Shown here: in pieces, positions 25,226 to 32,782 of the stretch
Numbering within the stretch: position 1 is the first letter of the stretch
How the letters are laid out: each line of letters begins with the position of its first letter
Assembly (NCBI GenBank): GCA_910587595.1
Contig: CAJULQ010000001.1
Coordinates: 186,001-250,000, forward strand
From: an uncultured Christensenellaceae bacterium
Lineage (GTDB): Bacteria; Bacillota; Clostridia; Christensenellales; Pumilibacteraceae
DNA length: 64,000 nt
Direction of reading: 5' to 3'
The notes under the pieces: model-generated
What the model was told of the DNA's origin: nothing
Databases searched by the model: none
The model's input: the letters and a program-made list of their open reading frames with translations, nothing else
Translations under genes and position numbers: made by a program

Positions 25226-27430
25226 TTACAATAATTTTAAGGGCGCGTAATCGAGCGCCAACGTGATCTTGCCCACTTTTTCAAACGCGACTTGCGCATA
25301 CATGCCGCCGCGTTCCTCGTTCACCGACACCACGGTGCCCTCGCCGAACTTGGGGTGCGCTACCCGCGCGCCCGCCGTAAAGCCGGAATGATCGCCCGAC
25401 TGCTTTTGCGGCGCTTGCACGCCCTTTTGCCGCAACGGCGGCGCCGACGGCGCGCTTGTCGTGGCGGCGGTATACCGTTTTGTTTCGCCGCCGTACGAGG
25501 CATACGGTTGCGTGTAGCGCGGCGTTTCGGGGGCGATGCCCGCCTCTTTGAGAAAGCGCGACGCAAACATCTGTTTGCGCTGGCCGTATAAAAAGCGGGA
25601 GGCCGCATAGGTAACGAACAGCCGCTCCCTTGCCCGCGTGATCGCCACGTAAAACAAGCGGCGTTCCTCTTGCTCGTCCTCTTTGGCGTCCATGCGGATG
25701 ATGGGGAAAATGCTTTCCTCCATGCCCACTATGTAAACCACCTTGAACTCCAACCCCTTGGCGCTGTGCACGGTGGCCAAACTCACATAGTTGCCGTCGT
25801 CCATTTCGTCGGTGTCGGCATATAAGCTCACCATTTGCAAATAGTCGCTAAGCTCCGCCCCTTCGTTGCCTTCTTCGAACTGCTTGACGGAGGCGACGAG
25901 TTCTTCCACATGCAACAGTCTGTTGCGGCTCTCCTCGGTGTCGCCGCCGAACAATACGTTCAGTTCGAGCGCCGACACAAGAAATAGCATGAGATCGGTC
26001 AAACTGCCGTTGTTTTTCTTTTCGTATAAGCTTTTGAGAAGTTGGGAAAAGCCGCGCAATTTTTTGACCACCGCCAAAGGCAATTCTTCGTTCTGTTCGA
26101 TAGTCAAAACGATCTCCGTGAGGCTCTTGCCCGTTACCGCGCCGTACGCGCGTAACTGCGCCACCGTGCCGTCGCCTATGCCCCGCTTGGGAAAATTCAC
26201 GATTCTCGCAAACGCCTCGTCGTCGTCGGGGTTGCCGAGCAGTTTCAGATAGGCCAATAAATCTTTTACTTCTTTGCGTTCGAAGAATTTGAACCCGCCG
26301 AACACTTTGTGCGGGATACCGTATTGCATGAGTTTTTCTTCGAACGAACGCGACAGTGCGTTCAGACGCATCAAAATAGCAATATCCGAAAACTTGTATT
26401 GCCCGCTCCGCACCAACCCGATCATACTGCCCACCACGCCCGCGGCCTCTTCTTGTTCGCTGTTCGCCTTCAAAAACTGTATGGGCTCGCCCTCGCCGTT
26501 GCCCGTCCACAGCGTTTTATCCAACCGCGAAGAATTGTGTTTGATGAGCTTGTTGGCCGCCGCCAAAATGTTTTGCGTGGAACGGTAGTTTTGTTCCAGC
26601 TTGTACACGCGGCACGACGGAAAGTCGTTGGTAAAGTTAAAGATATTGCGAAAATCGGCGCCCCGCCAACCGTAAATACTTTGGTCCTCGTCGCCCACCG
26701 CAAAGATATTGCCGTGCTTTTGCGCCATGAGCCGCACCAGATCGTATTGAATGGTGTTGGTGTCTTGGAACTCGTCTACATGGATATAGCGAAATTTGTC
26801 TTGGCAATATTCGCGCGCCTCGGCGTTATCGTTCAAAAGCTTGTACGTTACAAGCAATAGATCGTCGTAATCAAGCGCGTTGTTCTTTTGCAGTTCTTTT
26901 TGGTATTCTTCGTAGAGCACGCAGATCTCGTCGATATAGTCGTAGTAATCGTTTTGTTTTTTGTAGTCTTGCGGCGACAGCCCCGCGTTTTTGGCGTCCG
27001 AGATTGCCCACATCGCCTTTTTATATAGCTCGTCCGCTTCATATTCGTGCGCTTTGATAGAGCTTTTTACGATCTTTTCTTTCTCGTCCTCGCCGTAAAT
27101 GGAAAAATTGCGCGCGTAGCCGATCCGATCGATAAACTGCCGCAAAATGCGCACGCACATGGAATGGAACGTGGCGATCAGCATGCCGTCCACCGCGTCG
27201 GGCAACATTTTGCTTAAGCGTTCGCGCATTTCGTTGGCCGCCTTGTTTGTGAACGTGATGGCCAAAATATGATAGGGGCGCACGCCCTTTTCTTGCACCA
27301 AATACGCAATGCGGTGCGTTAAAAGGCGGGTCTTGCCGCTACCGGCGCCCGCCGTGACCAAAACCGCGCCTTCGGTATCGAGCACCGGTTTTATCTGTTC
27401 GTCATTCAATTCGTTCAGCAATAAACCCAT
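25226..27430 (-). CDS. pcrA: ATP-dependent DNA helicase PcrA (UvrD family)
   Basis: PcrA is a 3'-5' superfamily 1A helicase for repair and for removing RecA and RNA polymerase. The 734 residues show motif Q (LNDEQIKPV), Walker A AGAGSGKTRLL, VDEFQDTN, the GDEDQSIYGWRGAD box, and VYIVGMEESIFP near residue 570. The C-terminal PcrA-type tail ends with a domain around AHPKFGEGTVVSV. The start at ATG 27430 matches family N-termini but has no ribosome-binding site; a consensus -10 ends only 6 bases before it, so the message is probably leaderless. Confidence 0.96.
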   Translation of the reverse strand: MGLLLNELNDEQIKPVLDTEGAVLVTAGAGSGKTRLLTHRIAYLVQEKGVRPYHILAITFTNKAANEMRERLSKMLPDAVDGMLIATFHSMCVRILRQFIDRIGYARNFSIYGEDEKEKIVKSSIKAHEYEADELYKKAMWAISDAKNAGLSPQDYKKQNDYYDYIDEICVLYEEYQKELQKNNALDYDDLLLVTYKLLNDNAEAREYCQDKFRYIHVDEFQDTNTIQYDLVRLMAQKHGNIFAVGDEDQSIYGWRGADFRNIFNFTNDFPSCRVYKLEQNYRSTQNILAAANKLIKHNSSRLDKTLWTGNGEGEPIQFLKANSEQEEAAGVVGSMIGLVRSGQYKFSDIAILMRLNALSRSFEEKLMQYGIPHKVFGGFKFFERKEVKDLLAYLKLLGNPDDDEAFARIVNFPKRGIGDGTVAQLRAYGAVTGKSLTEIVLTIEQNEELPLAVVKKLRGFSQLLKSLYEKKNNGSLTDLMLFLVSALELNVLFGGDTEESRNRLLHVEELVASVKQFEEGNEGAELSDYLQMVSLYADTDEMDDGNYVSLATVHSAKGLEFKVVYIVGMEESIFPIIRMDAKEDEQEERRLFYVAITRARERLFVTYAASRFLYGQRKQMFASRFLKEAGIAPETPRYTQPYASYGGETKRYTAATTSAPSAPPLRQKGVQAPQKQSGDHSGFTAGARVAHPKFGEGTVVSVNEERGGMYAQVAFEKVGKITLALDYAPLKLL

Positions 27431-27436
27431 GCTCAA

Positions 27437-27465
27437 ATTGTACCATATCGGCACCCAACTGTCAA
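27437..27465 (-). promoter_or_regulatory. promoter of pcrA-ligA giving a leaderless transcript
   Basis: TTGACA at 27465-27460 and TACAAT at 27442-27437 are 17 bases apart, with TGG before the -10. The expected start of transcription falls on or beside the A of the pcrA ATG at 27430. The -35 contains the stop codon of the upstream gene. Confidence 0.75.
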
Positions 27466-27884
27466 ACGCTTTTCCCCGCGCGTTCGCGGTAAAACCGTTC
27501 GCGCATCTCGCGGAATTTTTGGGACAGTTGCAAAATATACCGTTGCCGATTATCGGTATCGAGCGTTTCGAACTGCGTGCGGTCTATCAGTTGCCCGATG
27601 GGGTTGAGCGTGTTTTCGTCTTGTTCCAAAATGGCGCACACCTTGCCGTAAAACGCCTCGTCTTGCGCCGCCGCGTCGTAGCCTAATGCTTTGTGCTCGT
27701 CGCGCCGCACTTTTTCTTGTTGCAGATCGTGCACCAGCCGCACGTTTTCCTCGCCGCCGCCCATGTGTTCGAGCGCCTTTTCCCGCTCGTCGCACATCTT
27801 TTGCCAATACCCCATTTTTAACCGTTGCTTTGCCAACAATGCACGCTTTTTCAGTTCGCTGTATTGTTTTGCCCGCTGTGCCAT
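27462..27884 (-). CDS. uncharacterised 140-residue basic, helix-rich protein
   Basis: I do not recognise a named family. The product is charged and probably almost wholly alpha-helical. It has an N-terminal lysine/arginine-rich helix (KQYSELKKRALLAKQRLKMG), a middle segment with GGGEENVRLVHDLQQEKVRR, and a C-terminal helix QRYILQLSQKFREMRERFY. No signal peptide, membrane helix or metal motif is visible. It has a strong GGGAGGAGG site before ATG 27884 and its own extended -10, so it is likely a real gene. The stop codon lies inside the pcrA -35 element. Confidence 0.7.
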   Translation of the reverse strand: MAQRAKQYSELKKRALLAKQRLKMGYWQKMCDEREKALEHMGGGEENVRLVHDLQQEKVRRDEHKALGYDAAAQDEAFYGKVCAILEQDENTLNPIGQLIDRTQFETLDTDNRQRYILQLSQKFREMRERFYRERAGKSV

Positions 27885-27915
27885 GTTTCCTCCTCCCGTA
27901 ACGCTAAAGTATCTT

Positions 27916-27945
27916 CAGTATACCATACCGCACGGCGCATGCGCC
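27916..27945 (-). promoter_or_regulatory. extended -10 promoter and palindrome upstream of the 140-residue gene
   Basis: TGGTATACT forms an extended -10 near 27924-27916. A perfect 12-base palindrome GGCGCATGCGCC at 27934-27945 covers the -35 region, which otherwise lacks a TTGACA-like sequence. The palindrome could bind a dimeric regulator. Confidence 0.45.
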
Positions 27946-27997
27946 CTTATCGACAAAACATGTCAAGATACGTCACTTTATATCACGGTTCGCCGCA

Positions 27998-28026
27998 TAA
28001 AAAAACGCGACCGTATACAGCCGCGT
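27998..28026 (-). terminator. terminator of rpsU
   Basis: A 7-bp stem (ACGCGGC with GTCGCGT, one G-U pair) is followed by seven T residues, 14 bases after the rpsU stop. Confidence 0.8.
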
Positions 28027-28039
28027 CTTTTACGCTTGT

Positions 28040-28219
28040 TTAACCTTTGGAGCCGCGCTTGCGAGCCGCTTCCGATTTCTTCTTTCTGCGAACGGAAGGT
28101 TTTTCGTAATGCTCTTTTCTGCGCATATCGCCCATGATGTTATCTTTTTGGCACTTGCGCTTGAAACGCTTGAGCGCGCTGTCCAGCGATTCGTTTTCAC
28201 CCACTTTGATAACGGACAC
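28040..28219 (-). CDS. rpsU: 30S ribosomal protein S21
   Basis: The 59-residue product begins SVIKVGENESLDSALKRFK and continues with a strongly basic tail (RRKKKSEAARKRGSKG), which is characteristic of S21. S21 sits near the mRNA exit on the 30S head. The start is GTG 28219 with AAAGGTGG upstream. It has its own strong promoter and terminator. It lies after a HIT-protein gene, a frequent Firmicutes neighbour. Confidence 0.96.
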   Translation of the reverse strand: MSVIKVGENESLDSALKRFKRKCQKDNIMGDMRRKEHYEKPSVRRKKKSEAARKRGSKG

Positions 28220-28261
28220 TTCTTACACCACCTTTGCTCCGAGAACGTTTAATACCTAACA

Positions 28262-28290
28262 AGTATACTTGTTTTGGGCGGCAATGTCAA
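28262..28290 (-). promoter_or_regulatory. SigA promoter of rpsU
   Basis: TTGACA at 28290-28285 and TATACT at 28267-28262 are 17 bases apart, about 40 bases upstream of the GTG start. Confidence 0.85.
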
Positions 28291-28309
28291 ACGATTTTAT
28301 GCGGTTTCC

Positions 28310-28654
28310 TTAAAGTTCGGGGAAATCCATGGCATGCCCGCCCAGTATATGGATATGCAAATGGAAAACGGTTTGTCCCGCGTCGTCGCCTTGGTTTACG
28401 ATCAAGCGGTAGCCGTTTTGCAAACCCAGCCTATCGGCCACGGCGGGAATGGTTGCAAATATCTTGCCGAGGTCGTCGCGGTCGGCGTCGGTCATGTCGC
28501 GCAACAGCTTATAATGCCGCTTGGGAATGGCCAAATAGTGCACGGGCGCTTTGGGTTCGATGTCTTTGATCACGAACATGCGCTCGTCCTCATACACTTT
28601 TTGCGAAGGGATCTCGCCCGCCTCTATGGCGCAAAACACACAGTCATTCTTCAT
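28310..28654 (-). CDS. HIT family nucleotide-binding protein (HinT-like)
   Basis: The 114-residue protein begins CVFCAIEAGEIPSQKVYED, and near its end has the histidine triad HLHIHILGG that defines HinT-type purine nucleoside phosphoramidases. It likely hydrolyses AMP-lysine or aminoacyl adenylates; the physiological substrate is not clear. It overlaps the end of mtaB by 11 bases, so it ends the dnaJ-downstream string prmA-rsmE-mtaB-HIT. Confidence 0.92.
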   Translation of the reverse strand: MKNDCVFCAIEAGEIPSQKVYEDERMFVIKDIEPKAPVHYLAIPKRHYKLLRDMTDADRDDLGKIFATIPAVADRLGLQNGYRLIVNQGDDAGQTVFHLHIHILGGHAMDFPEL

Positions 28655-29906
28655 ACTTTACTCCTTTCACTCCGTCTTTATACGGTTTTTCAAACGTTAC
28701 TTTGCCGAGTTGCCCCACGGGCACCGACGAATACACTTTGATATAGTTGGCGGTGTACCCCGCCGTCAGCCCGTCTTCTTCCGTTTCGGCATACACTTCG
28801 TGCACGCGGCCGAATTGGTTTTGTATAAATCGGTCGCGTAACCTTTCGCCCAAAGCGATCAAACGGTTGGCTCGCTCGCAACGGATATGTTTGTCTACTT
28901 GCGGCATGCTTGCCGCTTTGGTGCCCGCCCGCTCGCTATACGGGAACACGTGCAACTCACTAAAGCGCGCCGCTTGCACGAACGCCTCCGTTTGGGAAAA
29001 TTCCTCTTCCGTTTCGCCGCAAAATCCCGTGATCACGTCGGTGGTGATGCCCGCGTGCGGAAACACCTTGCGAATGGCTTGCACGCGCGAAAGAAAAAAG
29101 TTGGGCGTATAGTGGCGGTTCATGCGCCGCAAAACGCTTTCGCTCCCGCTTTGCAACGAGAGATGAAAGTGGTCGCAAAACCCGCTTTGCGCCATGGCTT
29201 GCAACAATTCGTCGGTAACGGCGGTGCACTCTAAAGAGCCGAACCGCTTGCGCACGGGGATATCGCCCAACGCGCGCACCAGATCCACCGCGCTAAGGCC
29301 GATGTCCGACCCGTACGCCGAGGCGTTGATGCCCGTAAGCACGATCTCGCGAGTGGTGCGAGCGGCCGCGCGCGCCTCATCCGCTATGCCGGACAACGAA
29401 CGGCTGCGGCTACGCCCCCGCAAGTACGGAATGATACAGTACGAGCAAAAGTTGTTGCAACCGTCTTGTATCTTTATGTAGCTGCGCGTTTTGGTGTGCT
29501 GCGGCAAGGGTGCGTTTTCGAACACTTGCGGCAAAGGGCGAACGTCCGTAACCGCCGCGCCACACGTATCCGCGCCGCGCAAGATATGCGCCACGATATC
29601 TTGCTTTTGCGCCGTGCCCGACACATAGCATACGCCCGCTTTTTCAGCAAACGCTTGCGGCGCGTTCTGACTGCTGCAACCGCACACATAGATGCGCGCT
29701 TGCGGCGAAAGTTTTAACGCTCTCGCCACCGCTTGGCGCGACTTTCTGTCCGCCTCGGCCGTGACCGAACAAGTGTTGAGCACGTACACATCCGCTTGTT
29801 CGAGCTTGTCGGTGGCCGCAACGCCGTTTTGTTGCAACGCGGCAATCATGGACTGCCCCTCGCACTGGTTGACTTTGCAACCCAAAGAAAAAACCACCGC
29901 TTTCAT
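28644..29906 (-). CDS. mtaB: tRNA t6A37 methylthiotransferase
   Basis: MtaB converts t6A37 of ANN-decoding tRNAs to ms2t6A. The 420 residues contain the N-terminal UPF0004 domain with three cluster cysteines (LGCKVNQCEGQ, NTCSVT, VCGCSSQ), the radical-SAM motif GCNNFCSYCIIPYLRGRSRS near residue 145 and a C-terminal TRAM-like domain. The order of motifs fits MtaB better than MiaB or RimO because it lies next to rsmE and prmA, as yqeV does in B. subtilis. ATG 29906 overlaps the rsmE stop as ATGA. Confidence 0.92.
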   Translation of the reverse strand: MKAVVFSLGCKVNQCEGQSMIAALQQNGVAATDKLEQADVYVLNTCSVTAEADRKSRQAVARALKLSPQARIYVCGCSSQNAPQAFAEKAGVCYVSGTAQKQDIVAHILRGADTCGAAVTDVRPLPQVFENAPLPQHTKTRSYIKIQDGCNNFCSYCIIPYLRGRSRSRSLSGIADEARAAARTTREIVLTGINASAYGSDIGLSAVDLVRALGDIPVRKRFGSLECTAVTDELLQAMAQSGFCDHFHLSLQSGSESVLRRMNRHYTPNFFLSRVQAIRKVFPHAGITTDVITGFCGETEEEFSQTEAFVQAARFSELHVFPYSERAGTKAASMPQVDKHIRCERANRLIALGERLRDRFIQNQFGRVHEVYAETEEDGLTAGYTANYIKVYSSVPVGQLGKVTFEKPYKDGVKGVKYEE

Positions 29907-30628
29907 GCCCACTGCCCCCACTCGTACATTAGAGCGGACAGCACGGCCAGATTGGCCGTTTCGGCGCGCAAAATACGCTTGCCCAAGGTGACGGGCGTCA
30001 CGCCGCTTTGTTGCAACGCGGCCGCCTCTTCGTCGGCAAAACCGCCCTCCGACCCTATGATGACCGCCGCGGTAGCGGGCACGTTTTCCGCTCTGCCGCG
30101 CAAAAAATCGCGCAACGAAAGCTTCGTTGCCTTTTCGTACGGGAACACCACCGCTTGAAAATCGGCCAATCGCTCGCGCATGGCGGCAAACGAGACAGCG
30201 TCTTGCACTTTGGGCAGTCGGCCGCGGCCGCACTGTTGCGCCGCCTCGCACGCAATCTTGCGCAGTCGATCGATCTTGCAATCGCGGCTGTGCGCTTGCA
30301 CGAATCGCGTAAACACGGGCACGATCTCCTCCACGCCCAGCTCGGTGGCCTTTTGCACCACGAACTCGTTTTTATCGCCTTTGAGCACCGACATAAACAG
30401 CGTGACGCGCACGCTCGGCTCGCCCGCGCTCGCCCGCTTATCTATTAAAGACAGCACCGTTTGGTCGGCGTGCACGCTCTCTATGCGGCACACATAGTCG
30501 AATCCGTCGCCGCAACAAAGCGTTACCTCTTCGCCAACGCGCGCGCGCAAAACCACCGCCAAATGTTTGTGACTTTCGCCGCGCAACACAAACGGATCTT
30601 GCGCCTTTTCCACAAAAAACCGCCTCAT
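29903..30628 (-). CDS. rsmE: 16S rRNA (uracil-1498-N3) methyltransferase
   Basis: RsmE is a SPOUT methyltransferase that methylates U1498 of 16S rRNA. The 241 residues have an N-terminal PUA-like domain starting RRFFVEKAQ and a C-terminal knot with IIGSEGGFADEE and LGKRILRAETA. ATG 30628 overlaps the prmA stop (ATGA). The frame stays open upstream, but that stretch is prmA in another frame. Confidence 0.94.
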   Translation of the reverse strand: MRRFFVEKAQDPFVLRGESHKHLAVVLRARVGEEVTLCCGDGFDYVCRIESVHADQTVLSLIDKRASAGEPSVRVTLFMSVLKGDKNEFVVQKATELGVEEIVPVFTRFVQAHSRDCKIDRLRKIACEAAQQCGRGRLPKVQDAVSFAAMRERLADFQAVVFPYEKATKLSLRDFLRGRAENVPATAAVIIGSEGGFADEEAAALQQSGVTPVTLGKRILRAETANLAVLSALMYEWGQWA

Positions 30629-31548
30629 TGCGCCGCCGCCTTTTTGCGAAACAGCATGCCTTGCCACTCGCCGTCCGTTTGCCGTTGCACCAAGCAAAAA
30701 TCTTTTTCGTAAGCAGCAAGCACCTCGTCGGCGCGCGAATGGATAATGCCGCTGACGATAAGCGTTCCGTCCTCTTGCAATACCGAGGCAATAGCATGCT
30801 CCAATAGGATCAAAACGTCGGCCGTGATGTTGGCCACCGCCACCGCAAACGTTTGGCCGTTTTGCGGCACGCTGCCCACGCAAACGTCGGCTTTATCGAG
30901 CACGCCGTTGGCCGCCAGATTGCGTTTGGCCGCGTCGACGGCTTGCGGGTCTATGTCCGACATATAGCAAGACGATGCGCCCAATTTGAGCGCGGCGGCG
31001 CCCAAAATGCCGCTGCCGCACCCTATATCCGCGCATGCTTTGCCCGCCACGTCCGCTTGCTCCAAAAACCGCAAGCACAGTTTGGTGGTTTCGTGACTGC
31101 CCGTGCCGAACGCCATGCCGGGGTCGATATATACGGGGATCTTATCGCCCGCATATTTTTGCCAAGCGGGCACCACAACCACGCGCGACAACTCGATGGG
31201 CGCATAGTATTTTTTCCACTCGTTCTCGTAGTCGGCCGAGTCTATTTTTTCGAGGTGCAGTTCGAGCGACCCGACGGGCAGATCGCGCATGCCGCGCAAC
31301 TCGTTGAGCCGCTCGTGGAGCGCGGCAAAGTCGTGATCTTGCGCGTAAAATCCGCTCACGTAGGCCACGCCGTCGCTCTCGCGGTACAGCGAGCCGTCGG
31401 CGTAATCCCAACTGTGCGTATCGAGTACGCGCTTTACTTCCTCGTAGTCGGCCACTTCCACGCCCTCGCTGCCTTGCTCGATCAAAAGCACCGAAAGCGT
31501 ATCGGCAAATTCGCTTGTGGTGGCCACCGTTGCTCGATAGTATTGCAT
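30625..31548 (-). CDS. prmA: ribosomal protein L11 methyltransferase
   Basis: PrmA trimethylates ribosomal protein L11. The 307-residue protein has the N-terminal substrate-recognition domain (QYYRATVATTSEFADTLS), the linker region, IDPGMAFGTGSHETTKLCL, and the SAM motif ADIGCGSGILGAAALKLGA near residue 172. It follows the dnaJ terminator, and AAGGAA lies upstream of ATG 31548. The chaperone operon followed by prmA-rsmE-mtaB is a standard Firmicutes cluster. Confidence 0.95.
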   Translation of the reverse strand: MQYYRATVATTSEFADTLSVLLIEQGSEGVEVADYEEVKRVLDTHSWDYADGSLYRESDGVAYVSGFYAQDHDFAALHERLNELRGMRDLPVGSLELHLEKIDSADYENEWKKYYAPIELSRVVVVPAWQKYAGDKIPVYIDPGMAFGTGSHETTKLCLRFLEQADVAGKACADIGCGSGILGAAALKLGASSCYMSDIDPQAVDAAKRNLAANGVLDKADVCVGSVPQNGQTFAVAVANITADVLILLEHAIASVLQEDGTLIVSGIIHSRADEVLAAYEKDFCLVQRQTDGEWQGMLFRKKAAAQ

Positions 31549-31595
31549 TCTTGTGTTTCCTTTTTTGCCGGGCGGCCCGTGCCGCCGCAGTATAG

Positions 31596-31626
31596 AAAAG
31601 TTCCTAAGAACGTTTTAGGAACTTTT
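31596..31626 (-). terminator. terminator after dnaJ
   Basis: A 12-bp stem (AAAAGTTCCTAA with TTAGGAACTTTT) with a short loop ends in TTTT. It separates dnaJ from prmA, though read-through is plausible because prmA has no obvious promoter of its own. Confidence 0.75.
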
Positions 31627-31633
31627 CGCCGTT

Positions 31634-32722
31634 TTACTTGCTTTTGAAGAATTCGCGCGATTTATCGTATTGCTCTTGCTTGAACGATTCGTGCAGATCC
31701 TTTATTTTGTTCTTTTGGTCTTTTGTCAAATTTTTGGGCAGTTCGATGTCGATCGTTACCAAAAGATCGCCCGAAACGTTCTTTTTGGTGTTTTCTATGC
31801 CGTGCCCTTTGAGTTTGAACGTGGTGCCGCTTTGCGTGCCTTCGGGCAACGGAAACGCCACTTTCGAGCCGCTCAGCGTGGGCACGAAGATCTTGTCGCC
31901 CAACAGCGCTTGCGTGAACGTGATGGGCACTTCGATGGCAAGATCCAATCCCTTGCGCTTAAAGTACTTGTGCGGCATCACGCTGACCATCAACACGAGG
32001 TTGCCCGACTTGGTGCCGTTACGGCTGCGCTCGCCCTCGCCCGGCACCGTCATGATCTGGTTTGGCTCAATACCCGCGGGGAACGTGATGCGCAAGGTGG
32101 TGTTTTTACGCAACAAACCTCTGCCGCCGCACGACGGGCACGCCTCTTTGACGATACGCCCCGTGCCGCCGCAAACATTACACGCTTTCATGCTCACCAC
32201 GCGGCCGAACGGTGTTTCTTGCGCAAAACGCACTTTGCCCGTACCGCCGCAATTGTTACATTTTACATACTGCGTGCCGCCTTTGGCGCCCGTACCGCGA
32301 CATGCCGAACAAGGTTCGAAACGGTTTACCGCGATGTCTTTGGCAACGCCGAACGCCGCCTCCTCGAACGTGAGCGTCACGTTCATGGAAATATCGCCGC
32401 CGCTCGACGCGCCTCCCGACTCTTTGGACTGTCCGTTGAACATGTTGACAAAGTCGTCGAAGAAGGAACCGCCCGCGCCGCCGAAATCCGCGCCGCCGCC
32501 GCTACCGCCGCCCGACGAAGGGCGGTCGTAAGCCGCACGCTTTTGCGGGTCGCCCAAAATCTCGTAAGCCTCGCTGATCTCCTTGAACTTATCGGCCGCC
32601 ACTTTGTCGCCGGGGTGCAGATCGGGGTGATACTGCTTGGCGAGTTTGCGGTAGGCCGATTTTATTTCGTCGTCGGAGGCCGATTTGGTGACGCCCAGAA
32701 TCTCATAATACGATTTAGCCAT
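31634..32722 (-). CDS. dnaJ: molecular chaperone DnaJ
   Basis: DnaJ delivers clients to DnaK and stimulates its ATPase. The 362 residues have a J-domain with YRKLAKQYHPDLHPGD (HPD motif), a glycine-rich linker near 75-90, four CxxCxGxG zinc repeats (CSACRGTG, CNNCGGTG, CNVCGGTG, CPSCGGRG) at about 137-200, and C-terminal substrate domains. It is 60 bases after dnaK, in the hrcA operon. Confidence 0.97.
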   Translation of the reverse strand: MAKSYYEILGVTKSASDDEIKSAYRKLAKQYHPDLHPGDKVAADKFKEISEAYEILGDPQKRAAYDRPSSGGGSGGGADFGGAGGSFFDDFVNMFNGQSKESGGASSGGDISMNVTLTFEEAAFGVAKDIAVNRFEPCSACRGTGAKGGTQYVKCNNCGGTGKVRFAQETPFGRVVSMKACNVCGGTGRIVKEACPSCGGRGLLRKNTTLRITFPAGIEPNQIMTVPGEGERSRNGTKSGNLVLMVSVMPHKYFKRKGLDLAIEVPITFTQALLGDKIFVPTLSGSKVAFPLPEGTQSGTTFKLKGHGIENTKKNVSGDLLVTIDIELPKNLTKDQKNKIKDLHESFKQEQYDKSREFFKSK

Positions 32723-32782
32723 TACAATTCGTTACCTTTCCGAGCGCCGCAAAGTGTTGCGCGCCCGCTTGCCGTGTGGTTA

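Noticed and set aside
29907..30281. Extended mtaB frame
   Set aside because: The extra N-terminal part is rsmE in another frame; MtaB homology starts at 29906.
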